From: Hyphomicrobium sp.
Lineage (GTDB): Bacteria > Pseudomonadota > Alphaproteobacteria > Rhizobiales > Hyphomicrobiaceae
Length of the DNA: 64,000 bases
Direction of reading: 5' to 3'
Assembly: GCA_016793445.1 (NCBI GenBank)
Contig: JAEUME010000014.1
Location: forward strand, 1-64,000
Shown here: positions 1 to 9,425 of the stretch, piece by piece
Layout of the letters: each line of letters begins with the position of its first letter
Numbering within the stretch: position 1 is the stretch's first letter
Notes under the pieces: model-generated
Told to the model about the DNA's origin: nothing
What the model saw: the letters and a program-made list of their open reading frames with translations, nothing else
Database searches by the model: none
Program-made: the position numbers and the translations under genes

Positions 1-167
1 ACGAGAAAGGATTAAACGCGACACCATCACTAAACGACGATTGCAGCATCAATCGAAAGCCGCTTAAACTCGAAACCTGATGAGCCAAAGCCTACGCTAG
101 TTCACGCCGCAAACTGTCTCAAAGCATTCGACGACGGACAATCGACATCAACAAGCTTCGCGATGAG

Positions 168-2636
168 ATGGGCGACAAGACCGTTGCCGTCGAGGCGTTT
201 GAGGGAAACAATCTAGTCCTGGTCGATGAAGGACACCGCGGAGCCAGTTCAGGCGAGACCGGAACTTGGATGCGCTTTCGCAATGCTCTCTGCGAGAAGG
301 GCTTCTCGTTCGAATACTCGGCAACGTTCGGACAAGCGGTCAAAGGTAATGGGTCGCTCACGGTTCTCTACGGCCGCTGCATCCTTTTCGACTACTCGTA
401 CAAGTTCTTCTACGCGGACGGGTACGGCAAGGACTATCAGATACTCAATCTCGACACGGAGACACAGAGCAGCCACCTTGATACCTATCTTGTGGCGTGC
501 GCTCTGGCATTCTATCAACAGCAGCGGCTGTATCGGGATCACTACCCGGCGTTCCGGCCATTTAACATCGCCAAACCGTTGTGGATCTTCGTCGGCAGTA
601 AGGTCACGGCGACGCTTGCAACCAACGACGCCTCCGACATCGTCCAAATCGTACAGTTCATCCATCGCCTACTTGCTAATCGAAGTCAGACTGTGGCGGC
701 TATCGCAAGCGTCCTCAACCAAGGGCTTCTAAGTGCCGATGGGCGAAATATCTTCGCCGGTAGGTTCGCCTATCTCAACAGCCTGGGCGAGACGCCAGAT
801 CGCTTGTACGACGATATGCTGGCCACCGCCTTCAACGCACCAGGTGGTGGCGCGCTGCACATCGAGAACATTAAAGGTGTGGCCGGAGAAATTGCTCTGC
901 GCGTCGGCGATAACCCGCATTTCGGGGTCATCAACGTTGGTGACGACGCTAAGCTTTGCAAGCTCTGCGAACAGCAGCGTCTCAATGTCGGTGAACTTGA
1001 ATTCGCGAGTTCCTTGTTTCAGGACATCAATAGACCGACGTCGAACGTAAACCTGCTCATCGGTTCGAAGAAGTTCACAGAAGGCTGGAGCAGCTGGCGT
1101 GTCAGCACCATGGGGCTCATGAACGTCGGGAGTACCGAAGGTTCCCAGATCATCCAGCTCTTCGGACGCGGCGTCCGGCTGAAGGGGTATGCCGAGAGCT
1201 TGAAACGCAGTTCTAAAATCAACCTGCCGGATGGAATCAAGCGGCACCGACACATACCGGTGCTTGAGACCCTGAATATTTTCGGTATTCGGGCCGACTA
1301 TATGGCGCAATTCCGTGAGTTCCTGGAAGAAGAGGGGCTCCCGACAAACGACGACAGGATTGAGTTTCTGCTGCCGACGATCCGCAATCTTGGCCAGAAG
1401 AAGCTCAAGATCATCCGGCTTAAGAAGTCCATCAACGGTGTGAGCACAGAGTTCGGCGACGCCTTCAAGAAGCTCGCACCTGTGCCAACGCTGAAAAGGC
1501 CTGATCCTACGTCAGAGCCTTCGACGAGCTACCTCCAACAGAACCAGGTCATCCTGAACTGGTACCCCAAGATTCAAGCCATGAAAGCGGTCGGTGTGTC
1601 TGGCGGAGACGGCGAGGGGCAGCTCAACCAAGCCGTTCTGACTGCCGGCCATGTTGCATTCTTAGACCTCGACATGCTCTTCTTCGAGATGCAGCGCTTC
1701 AAAGCAGACCGCGCATGGCACAACCTCAATCTGTCGCGCGAGGCGATAGCCGAGCTTCTTGTCGACCAGACATGGTATCGGTTGCTCATCCCTCAAGGCG
1801 AACTCGCGTTTGACTCCTATCAGCGGGTTCGCCTCTGGCAAGAGATTGCGGAATCCCTGCTCAAGAAATACTGCGAGCGCTACTACTCCTTCCGCAAGAA
1901 AGAGTGGGAGCTTCCACACCTCGAGTATCGCGATCTGGACGAGAGCGATCCAAACTTCCCGCAAGGCGATGATCTCTATCCATCCGGCTATTATCGGATG
2001 CTGATCGAAGAGTCCCAGACAGAGATTGTCGACAAGCTGAAGGACCTCAAGGCCATCATCGAGACTGGCGCGCTGCGACCATGGGAGTTCGGCGGCTTGA
2101 AAGCCATTTGGTTTGGCCAGCATCTCTACGAGCCGCTGCTACACTTGTCTGGATCCGCCATTGAGATCAGCCCTGCGCCGCTGAACCTCGGCGAGCGTAC
2201 GTTTGTCGAGGATATGCGGGCGTTCTTCGACAAGAAGGATGCCCAACTTCGGGGAACTGAACTCTATCTCCTCAGAAACCTAAGCCGCGGCCGTGGCGTT
2301 GGGTTCTTCGAGGCTGGAAACTTCCACCCAGACTTCATCGTGTGGGTTTTGAAAGACGGGAAGCAACGGATCGCTTTCGTTGATCCGAAAGGCATCCGCA
2401 ATCTTGGCCTCACCGATCCGAAGATTTCATTCTATGAGACCATCAAGGGCATCGAGCAGCGTCTCGGCGACCCTAGCGTAAATCTGACCAGCTTCATCGT
2501 CTCAAACACACCATCGCATCAGATGCATTTGATTTGGGGCATACCCAAGACGGAGATGCTCGAAAAAAACATCCTATTTCAGGTCGAGGATCAAAACACA
2601 TACGTGGGAGAACTGATCAGCCGCATGATGAAGTGA
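168..2636 (+). CDS. Type III restriction-like helicase-nuclease (Res subunit family), N-terminal part missing
   Basis: Probable superfamily 2 helicase fused to a nuclease, as in type III restriction subunits. Visible motifs are a DEGH box (residues 20-23), a SAT motif near residue 50, a motif VI-like QLFGRGVR (330-337), and a C-terminal PD-(D/E)xK-type site with D722, D739 and K741. The Walker A segment that should precede the DEGH box is absent. The frame is open from about position 84 but two TGA codons lie just before it (78-83), so the gene is either truncated or frameshifted close to the window edge. No partner methylase is visible. It is convergent with the QueC/ImmA/PIN operon, which suggests a defence island. 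Family call is good; activity is doubtful. Confidence 0.7.
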   Translation: MGDKTVAVEAFEGNNLVLVDEGHRGASSGETGTWMRFRNALCEKGFSFEYSATFGQAVKGNGSLTVLYGRCILFDYSYKFFYADGYGKDYQILNLDTETQSSHLDTYLVACALAFYQQQRLYRDHYPAFRPFNIAKPLWIFVGSKVTATLATNDASDIVQIVQFIHRLLANRSQTVAAIASVLNQGLLSADGRNIFAGRFAYLNSLGETPDRLYDDMLATAFNAPGGGALHIENIKGVAGEIALRVGDNPHFGVINVGDDAKLCKLCEQQRLNVGELEFASSLFQDINRPTSNVNLLIGSKKFTEGWSSWRVSTMGLMNVGSTEGSQIIQLFGRGVRLKGYAESLKRSSKINLPDGIKRHRHIPVLETLNIFGIRADYMAQFREFLEEEGLPTNDDRIEFLLPTIRNLGQKKLKIIRLKKSINGVSTEFGDAFKKLAPVPTLKRPDPTSEPSTSYLQQNQVILNWYPKIQAMKAVGVSGGDGEGQLNQAVLTAGHVAFLDLDMLFFEMQRFKADRAWHNLNLSREAIAELLVDQTWYRLLIPQGELAFDSYQRVRLWQEIAESLLKKYCERYYSFRKKEWELPHLEYRDLDESDPNFPQGDDLYPSGYYRMLIEESQTEIVDKLKDLKAIIETGALRPWEFGGLKAIWFGQHLYEPLLHLSGSAIEISPAPLNLGERTFVEDMRAFFDKKDAQLRGTELYLLRNLSRGRGVGFFEAGNFHPDFIVWVLKDGKQRIAFVDPKGIRNLGLTDPKISFYETIKGIEQRLGDPSVNLTSFIVSNTPSHQMHLIWGIPKTEMLEKNILFQVEDQNTYVGELISRMMK

Positions 2637-2789
2637 TCGAATTACTTCCCATAATTTATGTTATCACTCTGTGGTTATGTGAATTTATGGCCGCTAGAAC
2701 CATGTTTCAGACTGGCGGTGTTCGCAGGCATTTGAGAAACGACCTTCTACGTCAATGTTCAGCAATGACGCTCCTGACTTGGAGTATGC

Positions 2790-3455
2790 TTAGCCTTCGC
2801 CCTGGTGGATTTTCGCTTGTGTTTGTGACGGTCCCGAAACTCCTATTTCCTGCGATAGGTTTTTGAAGTTCGGTAGACAGGGACATTCAAGAGCGCGATC
2901 CCGCCCGATCAATCGCACGATGTCGTCGCCGCATTCCGCTGGGATGCGCATTCGCCCATGCCGTAGCGCAAGATAGACGGCGTCTGCGGCCTGCAGCTCA
3001 CCAAGAATTTGCACGACACTCTGTTGTGTTAGAAGATCCAGAGTCCAGCTGGGTTCTTCGCCCCTCATGAGTGTTGCCGCCCTAGTGCGGCCCTTTCGTT
3101 CATCGATAACCGCTCGGAAACTGCGGCTCGCAGCGATTGCGATCGTTGCTGCCTCTCCGTCATCCAGAGACTGGGAGCCGCTGGACAGGTCGGCGAACAA
3201 CTCGTACTCGGCATCCGTCATGCTGACTATATTCACCTTGCCGCGATCGATGAGGCTTTGAAGAAAGCTGTCATCTCCGTTCCGTCGGCTCGTTTCGTGC
3301 CCGAGCTCGCCAGCGACGACATCAGGCACAACAATGTCATTTGCGATGGCCGTCAAGACGCGATCTCCGTAGGAGCAGGCGTGCAGGTTAATCAGGACGC
3401 TCGTATCGAGGACCAGCGGTCTGAGGTCGTTACCGAGGGAGCTTGAGAAGGTCAT
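2790..3455 (-). CDS. PIN-domain putative ribonuclease (toxin-like)
   Basis: A 221-aa protein with a PIN fold pattern. The acidic residues expected at a metal-dependent RNase site are visible: D17 in a VLDTSVLIN strand, E50, the D98/D99-E101 group followed by an alanine-rich helix, and D118 in AVIDER. PIN proteins cleave RNA and often serve as toxins. This one is longer than a typical VapC (~130-140 aa) and carries a C-terminal extension of about 70 residues. Its start overlaps the end of the upstream XRE-ImmA gene by 26 bp, so the two are probably translationally coupled. PIN proteins paired with XRE-COG2856 proteins have been predicted as toxin-antitoxin pairs. It is the last gene of a four-gene operon. 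Confidence 0.72.
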   Translation of the reverse strand: MTFSSSLGNDLRPLVLDTSVLINLHACSYGDRVLTAIANDIVVPDVVAGELGHETSRRNGDDSFLQSLIDRGKVNIVSMTDAEYELFADLSSGSQSLDDGEAATIAIAASRSFRAVIDERKGRTRAATLMRGEEPSWTLDLLTQQSVVQILGELQAADAVYLALRHGRMRIPAECGDDIVRLIGRDRALECPCLPNFKNLSQEIGVSGPSQTQAKIHQGEG

Positions 3456-4620
3456 CCGTCACGCTTTCCTCAAGCTCAATCTGGTCAATCAGGTCGCGCA
3501 CCTCCACACGGCGCATCTTCAGCAGTTCGGCCAACTGGCCCTCAGACATTATGCCTCGCTTCCAGGCCGCATGCGCCATGAGGCTCATCCTGTGGGATAC
3601 TGGACGATTGGCGTCGCTCTTGGCCGCATCGAGCCGTTCTACGGCATCTCCAAGTACTTCACGCGCGTGGTAGTCCTTGATCCCTCCCTTCGTCTTGAGC
3701 CATTCCCAGGTTCCTTTTTTCAGAAGCTCGAGCTCTTCGAGCCGGCGCACGCAAGCCTCTCGGGAGATGTTGTACTGGTGCGCCAGCAAGATGACATGCC
3801 GTCGGTTGAGCGTGTCGGCTCCGGCGGTCAGTTGTTTGAAACTCTCAGAGAAGCTCTTCCGCGGCATCAAGAATGCGCGGCCGAATGCACTCGCGTAGCG
3901 CTCGTCTCGTGACAGGAATTGCTCACTTTCCTCCAATACCTCGGGCACGCGGCGCGTCCCGATGAAGTGTCCGATTTCGTGCGCGGCGGACTGAACGCGG
4001 CGCTCCAACCGATGATTGGCATTCAAGAGAATACATGCGCCCACGTTGTCATCATAAGTGAACAACCCGGCCACCTTCGATTTCGAGGAAAGCCTTCGTT
4101 GATACAGTCGGATGCCAAGATCAAGCTCGATGATGGAAAAGACGTCGCCGATCGGCCCAGCTCCTAGCCCAAGCCAGTCTCTTAATTCTTGAGCATGTTT
4201 CTCTGCCAGCTCGACAACGTCGCCTTGGTTGATCCCCTTTTCCGGCGGATAATTCCGTCGCCGCTCGATACCGAGAACGTTTTCGAGTTCTACTTCCGCT
4301 TTCACCAGATCATTCAGCAGTTCGACGGCTTCCAGCGTATGGTTGTCTTCCGTTTCACGCATCTTGCGGAAACGGGGCACTAGATCGGTGTGAACGGCTT
4401 CTCGACGCAGGAGACCATTGACGGAAACGCCATAGTGACGGGCAAGAAGCTGTATCTCCTGGATTCGAACGCGTCGGGTTCCCTTTTCGATGGACACAAG
4501 GGTCGGGCGCGAAATGCCGATGACTTCGGCGGCCTGGTCTTGCCGGATGCCCGCATTCTCCCTCGCGAGGCGCAGGCGTCGACCGATTTCCTGCGCACTC
4601 AGCTCATTCAGATCGGCCAT
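3430..4620 (-). CDS. XRE-family HTH plus ImmA/IrrE-type metallopeptidase
   Basis: A 396-aa two-domain protein. Residues ~10-65 form an XRE/Cro helix-turn-helix. The C-terminal half is an ImmA/IrrE (COG2856) peptidase domain with an HEIGH zinc motif at 214-218. ImmA/IrrE proteins cleave cognate repressors after DNA damage or phage cues. Fusion to XRE is common in toxin-antitoxin and defence loci, where the protein can be both repressor and sensor. About 100 extra residues after the peptidase domain form a charged helical tail. The gene overlaps the QueC-like gene by 17 bp and the PIN gene by 26 bp. Autoregulation of the operon is an inference. Confidence 0.85.
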   Translation of the reverse strand: MADLNELSAQEIGRRLRLARENAGIRQDQAAEVIGISRPTLVSIEKGTRRVRIQEIQLLARHYGVSVNGLLRREAVHTDLVPRFRKMRETEDNHTLEAVELLNDLVKAEVELENVLGIERRRNYPPEKGINQGDVVELAEKHAQELRDWLGLGAGPIGDVFSIIELDLGIRLYQRRLSSKSKVAGLFTYDDNVGACILLNANHRLERRVQSAAHEIGHFIGTRRVPEVLEESEQFLSRDERYASAFGRAFLMPRKSFSESFKQLTAGADTLNRRHVILLAHQYNISREACVRRLEELELLKKGTWEWLKTKGGIKDYHAREVLGDAVERLDAAKSDANRPVSHRMSLMAHAAWKRGIMSEGQLAELLKMRRVEVRDLIDQIELEESVTDDLLKLPR

Positions 4621-5995
4621 GGCGCCCTCCCTTCGTCCAATTTCTTAGGAAGCTGTGTTCCCCTTGCGCAGCCATGAAGGCACGCCACTCTTTTGCGTGG
4701 GTCAGCAACATGTTCCTAATTTTTTTTAAGACATTCTCCTGCGTCTCCATCGTCGCGCGCGCGATTTCGAAGGCATAGACTTTCAAATCCGCGTCGGGCA
4801 GGTCTGCCATGTCAGCGAGTTGCTGGAGGTGCCGAGCTCCAACGCTTCCGTATTCCGCCATCGTCCGAGACAGTCGCACCTTCTTCCTGCCCGGAAGGGC
4901 ATCCGAGAAGGCCGAAACGGTGAGATCATCGATGACGTAGGTGTTGCGCGGCTCATCTATCCCCGCGGCATGCATGCTCATCCGTCGAAGCAGACATGCA
5001 GCGCATAGACCGCATTGTCGCAGCTTGCCGTCCATCTTGGCGTTCCAACGCTGCTGCCAGCACGAACGGGTCTCGAACAGTTCGTCGACCGCCTTGTTCG
5101 TAGCGCGACGGAACTCCGAGACTGTCTCCCCTTTCGTATTCCACAGGCGTGGTTGGTCATACCGGAGGTCGTGACCCAGCACTTCCTTGATGAACCGCTC
5201 AATCTTTCGGAAATACGTCGGGTGGTTCCGGTAGTCTGGGTAAACGTTGTGCAATGGTAGAAGGACCGGCCCGAGCGCGCCTTGCCCACTTTCGGGGACT
5301 ACTATCCTACTTAATCCCGTCAGATGCCCGGCGATCGCCGTTATGACGGCAAACTTGAAACCGCGGGAGCGTACGCTGCTTTCTCGCGATGAAGGCACAT
5401 CGACCCTGAATGGGATCTGGTCGAAAGGTTGATCGCCCTTCTTCAAGGAATGGCGGTGTTTGGTCACACGCACGCAGACGGCGGCTTTTCCGTCCCCGCA
5501 AACCTCAGAAACACAACGAGAATCCAATCCGTCGCTGTAGGCTATAACAAATTTTCTGTCCGTGCCGAACGGAAGCGATCGCTGCCGCGCGCCCAGAACG
5601 TTCTGGCCCTGCCATGGCACAAAGCTGAATTGCCAATCGTCACCCGTGAGATGTCGCAGCGCCCCCCGAAGGCTGGCTTGCACTTCAGGCCGTTGCCACG
5701 TCGCAAATTCGATGACTGGTACCGTGATACTAAAATCGCGCGCCCATCTCCCTATACGACGAGCAGTCCGGCGGTCAGCGTATTCGACTGCGGCACTCAC
5801 GAGTAGTAGGTCGTGATGGACCGGCTTCCAGCCCTCATAGTGGTAGGTGTCTAGAATGTCGGGATCGAAGACGATTTCTTCGCCGATTTCGGCGACGGCC
5901 TCTGAATCGGCGTGAGCGAAATGGTCTCGCCGACCTGCCTCGACAATGCGCAGCGCCAGACCATAACGCTCGGGATTGGGTGCAGCGGTTTTCAC
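4604..5995 (-). CDS. QueC-like (QatC/Cap9-type) ATP-dependent deazaguanine enzyme, putative defence protein
   Basis: A 463-aa protein of the QueC/PP-loop class. The nucleotide-binding loop is YSDGLDS (residues 153-159) where housekeeping QueC has SGGxDS. Four cysteines (C312, C328, C331, C334) match the QueC zinc site. QueC enzymes (~230 aa) make preQ0 nucleobase. The doubled length, with a ~145-residue N-terminal extension, matches the variants found in Qat (QatC) and type IV CBASS (Cap9) antiphage systems, of which Cap9 has been reported to attach a deazaguanine to a partner protein. No QatA, QatD or CD-NTase gene is present, and no other queuosine gene is nearby, so a tRNA role is unlikely. 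It overlaps the 192-aa gene by 4 bp (ATGA). Confidence 0.78.
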   Translation of the reverse strand: MKTAAPNPERYGLALRIVEAGRRDHFAHADSEAVAEIGEEIVFDPDILDTYHYEGWKPVHHDLLLVSAAVEYADRRTARRIGRWARDFSITVPVIEFATWQRPEVQASLRGALRHLTGDDWQFSFVPWQGQNVLGARQRSLPFGTDRKFVIAYSDGLDSRCVSEVCGDGKAAVCVRVTKHRHSLKKGDQPFDQIPFRVDVPSSRESSVRSRGFKFAVITAIAGHLTGLSRIVVPESGQGALGPVLLPLHNVYPDYRNHPTYFRKIERFIKEVLGHDLRYDQPRLWNTKGETVSEFRRATNKAVDELFETRSCWQQRWNAKMDGKLRQCGLCAACLLRRMSMHAAGIDEPRNTYVIDDLTVSAFSDALPGRKKVRLSRTMAEYGSVGARHLQQLADMADLPDADLKVYAFEIARATMETQENVLKKIRNMLLTHAKEWRAFMAAQGEHSFLRNWTKGGRHGRSE

Positions 5996-6570
5996 AAGCG
6001 AACCATCCCTTCATCGACGCTGTGGCCTCCGCCCAAGTCACTCTCGAAGGCGTCCTTGTTGCCCGACAGAAGAGCATCACGAACTCTCGCGCTATCGACA
6101 GCATCGAAGGCGGAATCAATTTTTTCCTGCGCCCTCGCTACCGCGTCTCGGCTCATCTCACCCGCTTCTTGCGCGCGTATACACTCCTCCTGGAAGCGGT
6201 TTCGGGCTTCACCGATCTGGGTGTCGATGGCGGCATCGAGTGCAGGCGCGATGGCTTCTTTCAGCGAAGTATCGTTGGCGGATCGCAGCAGCAGCTCTTT
6301 CTGGAGCGCGTCAAGGAAAGGCGTCTTCTCGCATCTGTCGAAGATGGCTTCGACCAAACCATAAGGGTCGAGTTCCATTTGACCATGGCTAGAATGTGCG
6401 TCCAGCTCTTGAAGGGCCTTTGCATGTTCCTTCGTTAGAAGATGGCGGGTCAGTGCATCTGAAGCGAATGCGCCGCATTCCGCTTGAGATGCGGCGTCGT
6501 TTTGCACAGCCTCGGCAAGCCGCTTCCAGCAACTTCCAAGCTTTAGATTCTTGAACGGACCATCGGTCAT
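5992..6570 (-). CDS. Unknown 192-aa protein, first gene of the QueC/ImmA/PIN operon
   Basis: I do not recognise this family. The protein is soluble, acidic and mostly helical in appearance, with an Ala/Glu-rich C-terminal half (about residues 95-165) that could form a coiled coil. There is no signal peptide or membrane segment. It starts with MTDGPF, has a GGAGG ribosome site 5 nt upstream, and is coupled to the QueC-like gene by an ATGA overlap. By analogy with QatB (next to QatC) and the CD-NTase (next to Cap9), it is the most obvious candidate for a substrate or partner of the QueC-like enzyme. That role is inferred only from position. Confidence 0.7.
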   Translation of the reverse strand: MTDGPFKNLKLGSCWKRLAEAVQNDAASQAECGAFASDALTRHLLTKEHAKALQELDAHSSHGQMELDPYGLVEAIFDRCEKTPFLDALQKELLLRSANDTSLKEAIAPALDAAIDTQIGEARNRFQEECIRAQEAGEMSRDAVARAQEKIDSAFDAVDSARVRDALLSGNKDAFESDLGGGHSVDEGMVRL

Positions 6571-7042
6571 GGCGGCCTCCTATGTTCACAGGATAACAAT
6601 AGGAGCTGACAAAGTCAAGAACGAAACGAAATAAGCTGACATTTGGATAGGTTGGTTTAATGGTGGAGCCTCATCACGCTGTGAGTTGCTTGTCAGAACT
6701 CTCAATTTTGCAGCAGTTTGACGTTGTTCCGACAGCTGATGGCGTTCGCTATCATCTCCCGATTGAAGCTCGTCCGAAACACGACTGGACGGGATGCCAT
6801 TTCCCGCACGGGCTTCCTCAGGCCAGACACATCCCCTCGCCACTGCGGCCCGCAGGCGGGCTCTCCAGAATGCCGACCGTGCGCCGGTACGCGGTTGCTG
6901 CAAGGGCTGGCGCCCTCGGCTTCGGCTTCGCCGGCCGCCTCACCCTTTAGGGTTCGGTTCCGCTTCCCGCTCATGCCCCGTCGCCTTCGTCCGGCATCGA
7001 GCCCGCACCCATTGCGGGCCTCGCAGCACGAAGGAGATCGTC
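6571..7042. other. Intergenic region between the defence operon and the ArdC gene
   Basis: Apart from the minus-strand promoter near 6600, I see no convincing gene. Open frames here lack ribosome sites and plausible composition. Base composition shifts from AT-rich (6571-6720) to GC-rich (6780-7030), which may mark the edge of the mobilisable block. A clear AAGGAG ribosome site sits at 7031-7036 for the next gene. Confidence 0.5.
6590..6618 (-). promoter_or_regulatory. Predicted sigma-70-type promoter of the QueC/ImmA/PIN operon
   Basis: On the minus strand TTGACT (6618-6613) and TATCCT (6595-6590) are separated by 17 bp, followed by a short leader with GGAGG at 6580-6576 before the ATG at 6570. 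This is a good match to a housekeeping promoter; no functional data. Confidence 0.5.
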
Positions 7043-7954
7043 ATGACTGCATTATCGAAACCCCGCGCCGAACGCCGCGACATCCACGCTGAAATCACCG
7101 CCAGGCTCATCGCTGCCATCGAGGCCGATCCCGGTCGTCCGTCCCTGCCCTGGCGCCGTTCATCGGCACCGCTGTTCATGCCGGAGAACGCGCTGACCAG
7201 GAAGCTCTATAACGGCATCAACATCGTGAGCCTCTGGGTTGCCGCCGAATGCCTTGGCTATACGGCTCCCATCTGGGCCACGTACCGCCAGTGGGCCGAG
7301 CTTGGAGCGCAGGTCCGCAAGGGCGAGAAGTCGTCCCTTGTCGTCTTCTACAAGGAGTACGAGACCGATCCAAATCCCGACGATTCCGACGACGACGGCA
7401 AGCGCCGTGTGGCGCGAGCGTCATATGTGTTCAACTGCTCGCAGGTTGATGGCTTCACCGTACCGGATGCCCCGCAACTGCTGGGGCCCATCAAGCGCAT
7501 TGAAGCTGCTGACCAGTTCATCCGCGCGACTGGAGCTCGTATCGAGAATGGCGGCGAACGTGCCTTCTATCGTCCCTCGACCGATACGATCCACATGCCG
7601 GACGAAGGCCTCTTCTGCGGAACCGGCACCATGACCCGTTCAGAAAGCTACTTCGCCGTACTTTGCCACGAGGCCATCCACTGGAGCGGCTCGGGCAAGC
7701 GCCTCGCCCGTGAATTTGGGAAGCGCTTTGGCGATGCAGCCTATGCCGCCGAAGAACTGGTCGCCGAAATCGGCAGCGCCTTCCTGTGTGCCGAACTCGG
7801 CATCACGCAGGACACGCGCGCGGACCACGCCCAGTACCTGGCGCAGTGGCTCAAGCTGCTCAAAGACGACAATCGCGCCGTCTTCACGGCTGCTGCCAAG
7901 GCGTCCGAAGCTGTCGCCTATCTCAACAGCCTCAAGGCCCATGAAGTGTCCTAA
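7043..7954 (+). CDS. ardC: ArdC-like antirestriction protein (ssDNA-binding domain plus zincin-like metallopeptidase)
   Basis: A 303-aa protein with the ArdC N-terminal ssDNA-binding domain (about residues 10-130) and a C-terminal zincin-like domain containing HEAIHWSG near residues 214-221. ArdC proteins are carried by plasmids and integrative elements and protect incoming DNA from restriction. The start at 7043 has AAGGAG 6 nt upstream and gives the normal family length; the open frame extends further upstream but with atypical residues. It is the first gene of the mobilisable block and ends 2 nt from a convergent gene. Location beside a restriction-like gene and a defence operon fits an arms-race cargo. 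Confidence 0.85.
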   Translation: MTALSKPRAERRDIHAEITARLIAAIEADPGRPSLPWRRSSAPLFMPENALTRKLYNGINIVSLWVAAECLGYTAPIWATYRQWAELGAQVRKGEKSSLVVFYKEYETDPNPDDSDDDGKRRVARASYVFNCSQVDGFTVPDAPQLLGPIKRIEAADQFIRATGARIENGGERAFYRPSTDTIHMPDEGLFCGTGTMTRSESYFAVLCHEAIHWSGSGKRLAREFGKRFGDAAYAAEELVAEIGSAFLCAELGITQDTRADHAQYLAQWLKLLKDDNRAVFTAAAKASEAVAYLNSLKAHEVS

Positions 7955-7956
7955 CG

Positions 7957-8898
7957 TCAGACCGCAATCTGTGACGGCAGACCGCGCCGTCCTTCAATGA
8001 TCGGAAATGCCGAACGCGATGCCCGGTCGATGAGGACGAGATTCGTGAATGACAGCAGCCATTCGAGCTTTGGAGTATCTGGTTTGGGCACCTTGCCGCC
8101 GGCGAAAAGCTCGCTGGCCCACTGACTATCGTCGAGCCTAAGATCGAGCTGACCAATGGCTCTCAGAACTCGGCCCGCGTGCAGGCTCGTATAGTCCGAC
8201 GTTCCTGCCGTCGAAATCGTCGCCCCCATTACAACCTTACCCCCGACGCTCGCCAGCGTGCTGATGCCGGAACGGGCCAGCTCATTCCTTTCGGCTGACG
8301 TGAAGCCACCAGATGCCGGCCCCACGATACCCTTGAGTTCATGACCATTGCGGGCACGAGCTTCAAGGATGCGTTGCTCCAAGTCTTCCCCGTCGAAACT
8401 GTCGTGGTCGCCAACCATTACGAACACAGCCACGTCACGCGTGAATTCGACGAAAAGCAGCTCCTTCGTCCGCGCTGGCCGCTCGACGAAGTGGAGATGA
8501 TGCACGTTGTAGGCATTGAGAGCGAAATCTTTGTCCCGCCATTTCGAGGTGATCAGACGCCCTTGCGCGTCATACCGGCTCGGCGAGTAGCCCCGGAAAT
8601 CTACAAGGCTAGAAAGATGCCCGGTAAGGTCAGCGCCTGCCTCAACCTTCTTCGAGATTGCGAGAACGGCATCCTTGTGCCGCCATGCCTCATCGCCCCA
8701 GAAGCCATCCAAGAATACCACTCGCCTCGGCCTTGCCGGCACAAAACGATCTGCCCAGTTCATATAAACCGTGAAGGTGGCTCCGATGCTCAGAGCGGCA
8801 AGGTCGTTGCGGTAACCGGGCTTCTGGCACGGTATCGTTGCCACGATCTCGTCGTGCAACGTGCGAACACGCACCCCGTTCAATCGTATCCCGCTCAT
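7957..8898 (-). CDS. Unknown 313-aa protein with a HHLHF motif
   Basis: I do not recognise this protein. It is soluble, with no signal peptide or membrane segment. The central part (about residues 110-170) has an NAYNVHHLHF segment followed by strongly beta-like stretches (ELLFVEFTRD, VAVFVMVGDHDSF), an arrangement that could be a small catalytic or nuclease-like domain. It is the last gene of a three-gene minus-strand operon, joined by a 4-nt ATGA overlap to the 176-aa gene upstream. It converges with ardC with only 2 nt between them. No function can be assigned. Confidence 0.6.
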   Translation of the reverse strand: MSGIRLNGVRVRTLHDEIVATIPCQKPGYRNDLAALSIGATFTVYMNWADRFVPARPRRVVFLDGFWGDEAWRHKDAVLAISKKVEAGADLTGHLSSLVDFRGYSPSRYDAQGRLITSKWRDKDFALNAYNVHHLHFVERPARTKELLFVEFTRDVAVFVMVGDHDSFDGEDLEQRILEARARNGHELKGIVGPASGGFTSAERNELARSGISTLASVGGKVVMGATISTAGTSDYTSLHAGRVLRAIGQLDLRLDDSQWASELFAGGKVPKPDTPKLEWLLSFTNLVLIDRASRSAFPIIEGRRGLPSQIAV

Positions 8899-9425
8899 CT
8901 CTTTCGCTTCTTCTCTTCCGCCAGAAACACCTCCAGCCAGTGTATCATGAGCTGCTGGAGGCCCTCGTTGCCGACCGTCATCGTCGCGATGATGGCCTCG
9001 GCATTCCGGCGATCGAGATCGCGCGCGAGCCGACGCGCCACGTCCTGAGCGAATTTCTCCGGCCCCTTGTCGTCGAACTCGTCCTGCTCGAGTTCCGTCG
9101 CGATGTCGTAGCGATTGTAGCCGAGCAGCATGGCATAGAGCTGCCGCCGGTCGAGCTCATTGCCGAGCCTTCCGAACAGATTGTACTCAAACCCCACGTT
9201 CCTTTGCTCGGCGACATCGAACAGGAAGTCCATGAACCTGGATTGGCCCCATTCGGAGTCGGGCGTGCGCGTGATGGCGCGCAGGAGCATCTGAACGAGC
9301 TCGTCCATGTTCGCGAAGTTGATCTGCTGCTCGAAGAACGGCTGCATTGCCTCGTGCAGCTTGCGATCAATCCTAAGCGTGACCTCGATTTTGTCGTCCG
9401 TCTTGCCTGTCGTCGCGTCCGTCAT
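8895..9425 (-). CDS. Unknown 176-aa protein with a ribbon-helix-helix-like N-terminus
   Basis: Unrecognised. The N-terminus (about residues 12-35, KIEVTLRIDRKLHEAM) has the strand-helix pattern of ribbon-helix-helix DNA-binding proteins, and the rest is helical and acidic with a basic tail (KKRKR). It overlaps its neighbours on both sides by 4 nt (ATGA), so the three genes at 7957-9649 are probably translated as a unit. A small DNA-binding protein beside a larger unknown one could be an antitoxin-toxin arrangement, but that is only a guess from layout. Confidence 0.6.
   Translation of the reverse strand: MTDATTGKTDDKIEVTLRIDRKLHEAMQPFFEQQINFANMDELVQMLLRAITRTPDSEWGQSRFMDFLFDVAEQRNVGFEYNLFGRLGNELDRRQLYAMLLGYNRYDIATELEQDEFDDKGPEKFAQDVARRLARDLDRRNAEAIIATMTVGNEGLQQLMIHWLEVFLAEEKKRKR

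Noticed and set aside
5015..5260. Plus-strand frames inside the QueC-like gene as possible antisense genes
   Set aside because: They lack ribosome sites, and the opposite strand encodes conserved PP-loop and cysteine motifs.
6794..7042. Longer N-terminus for the ArdC-like protein
   Set aside because: The extra 83 residues are Arg/Pro-rich without homology-like features, and AAGGAG lies right before 7043.
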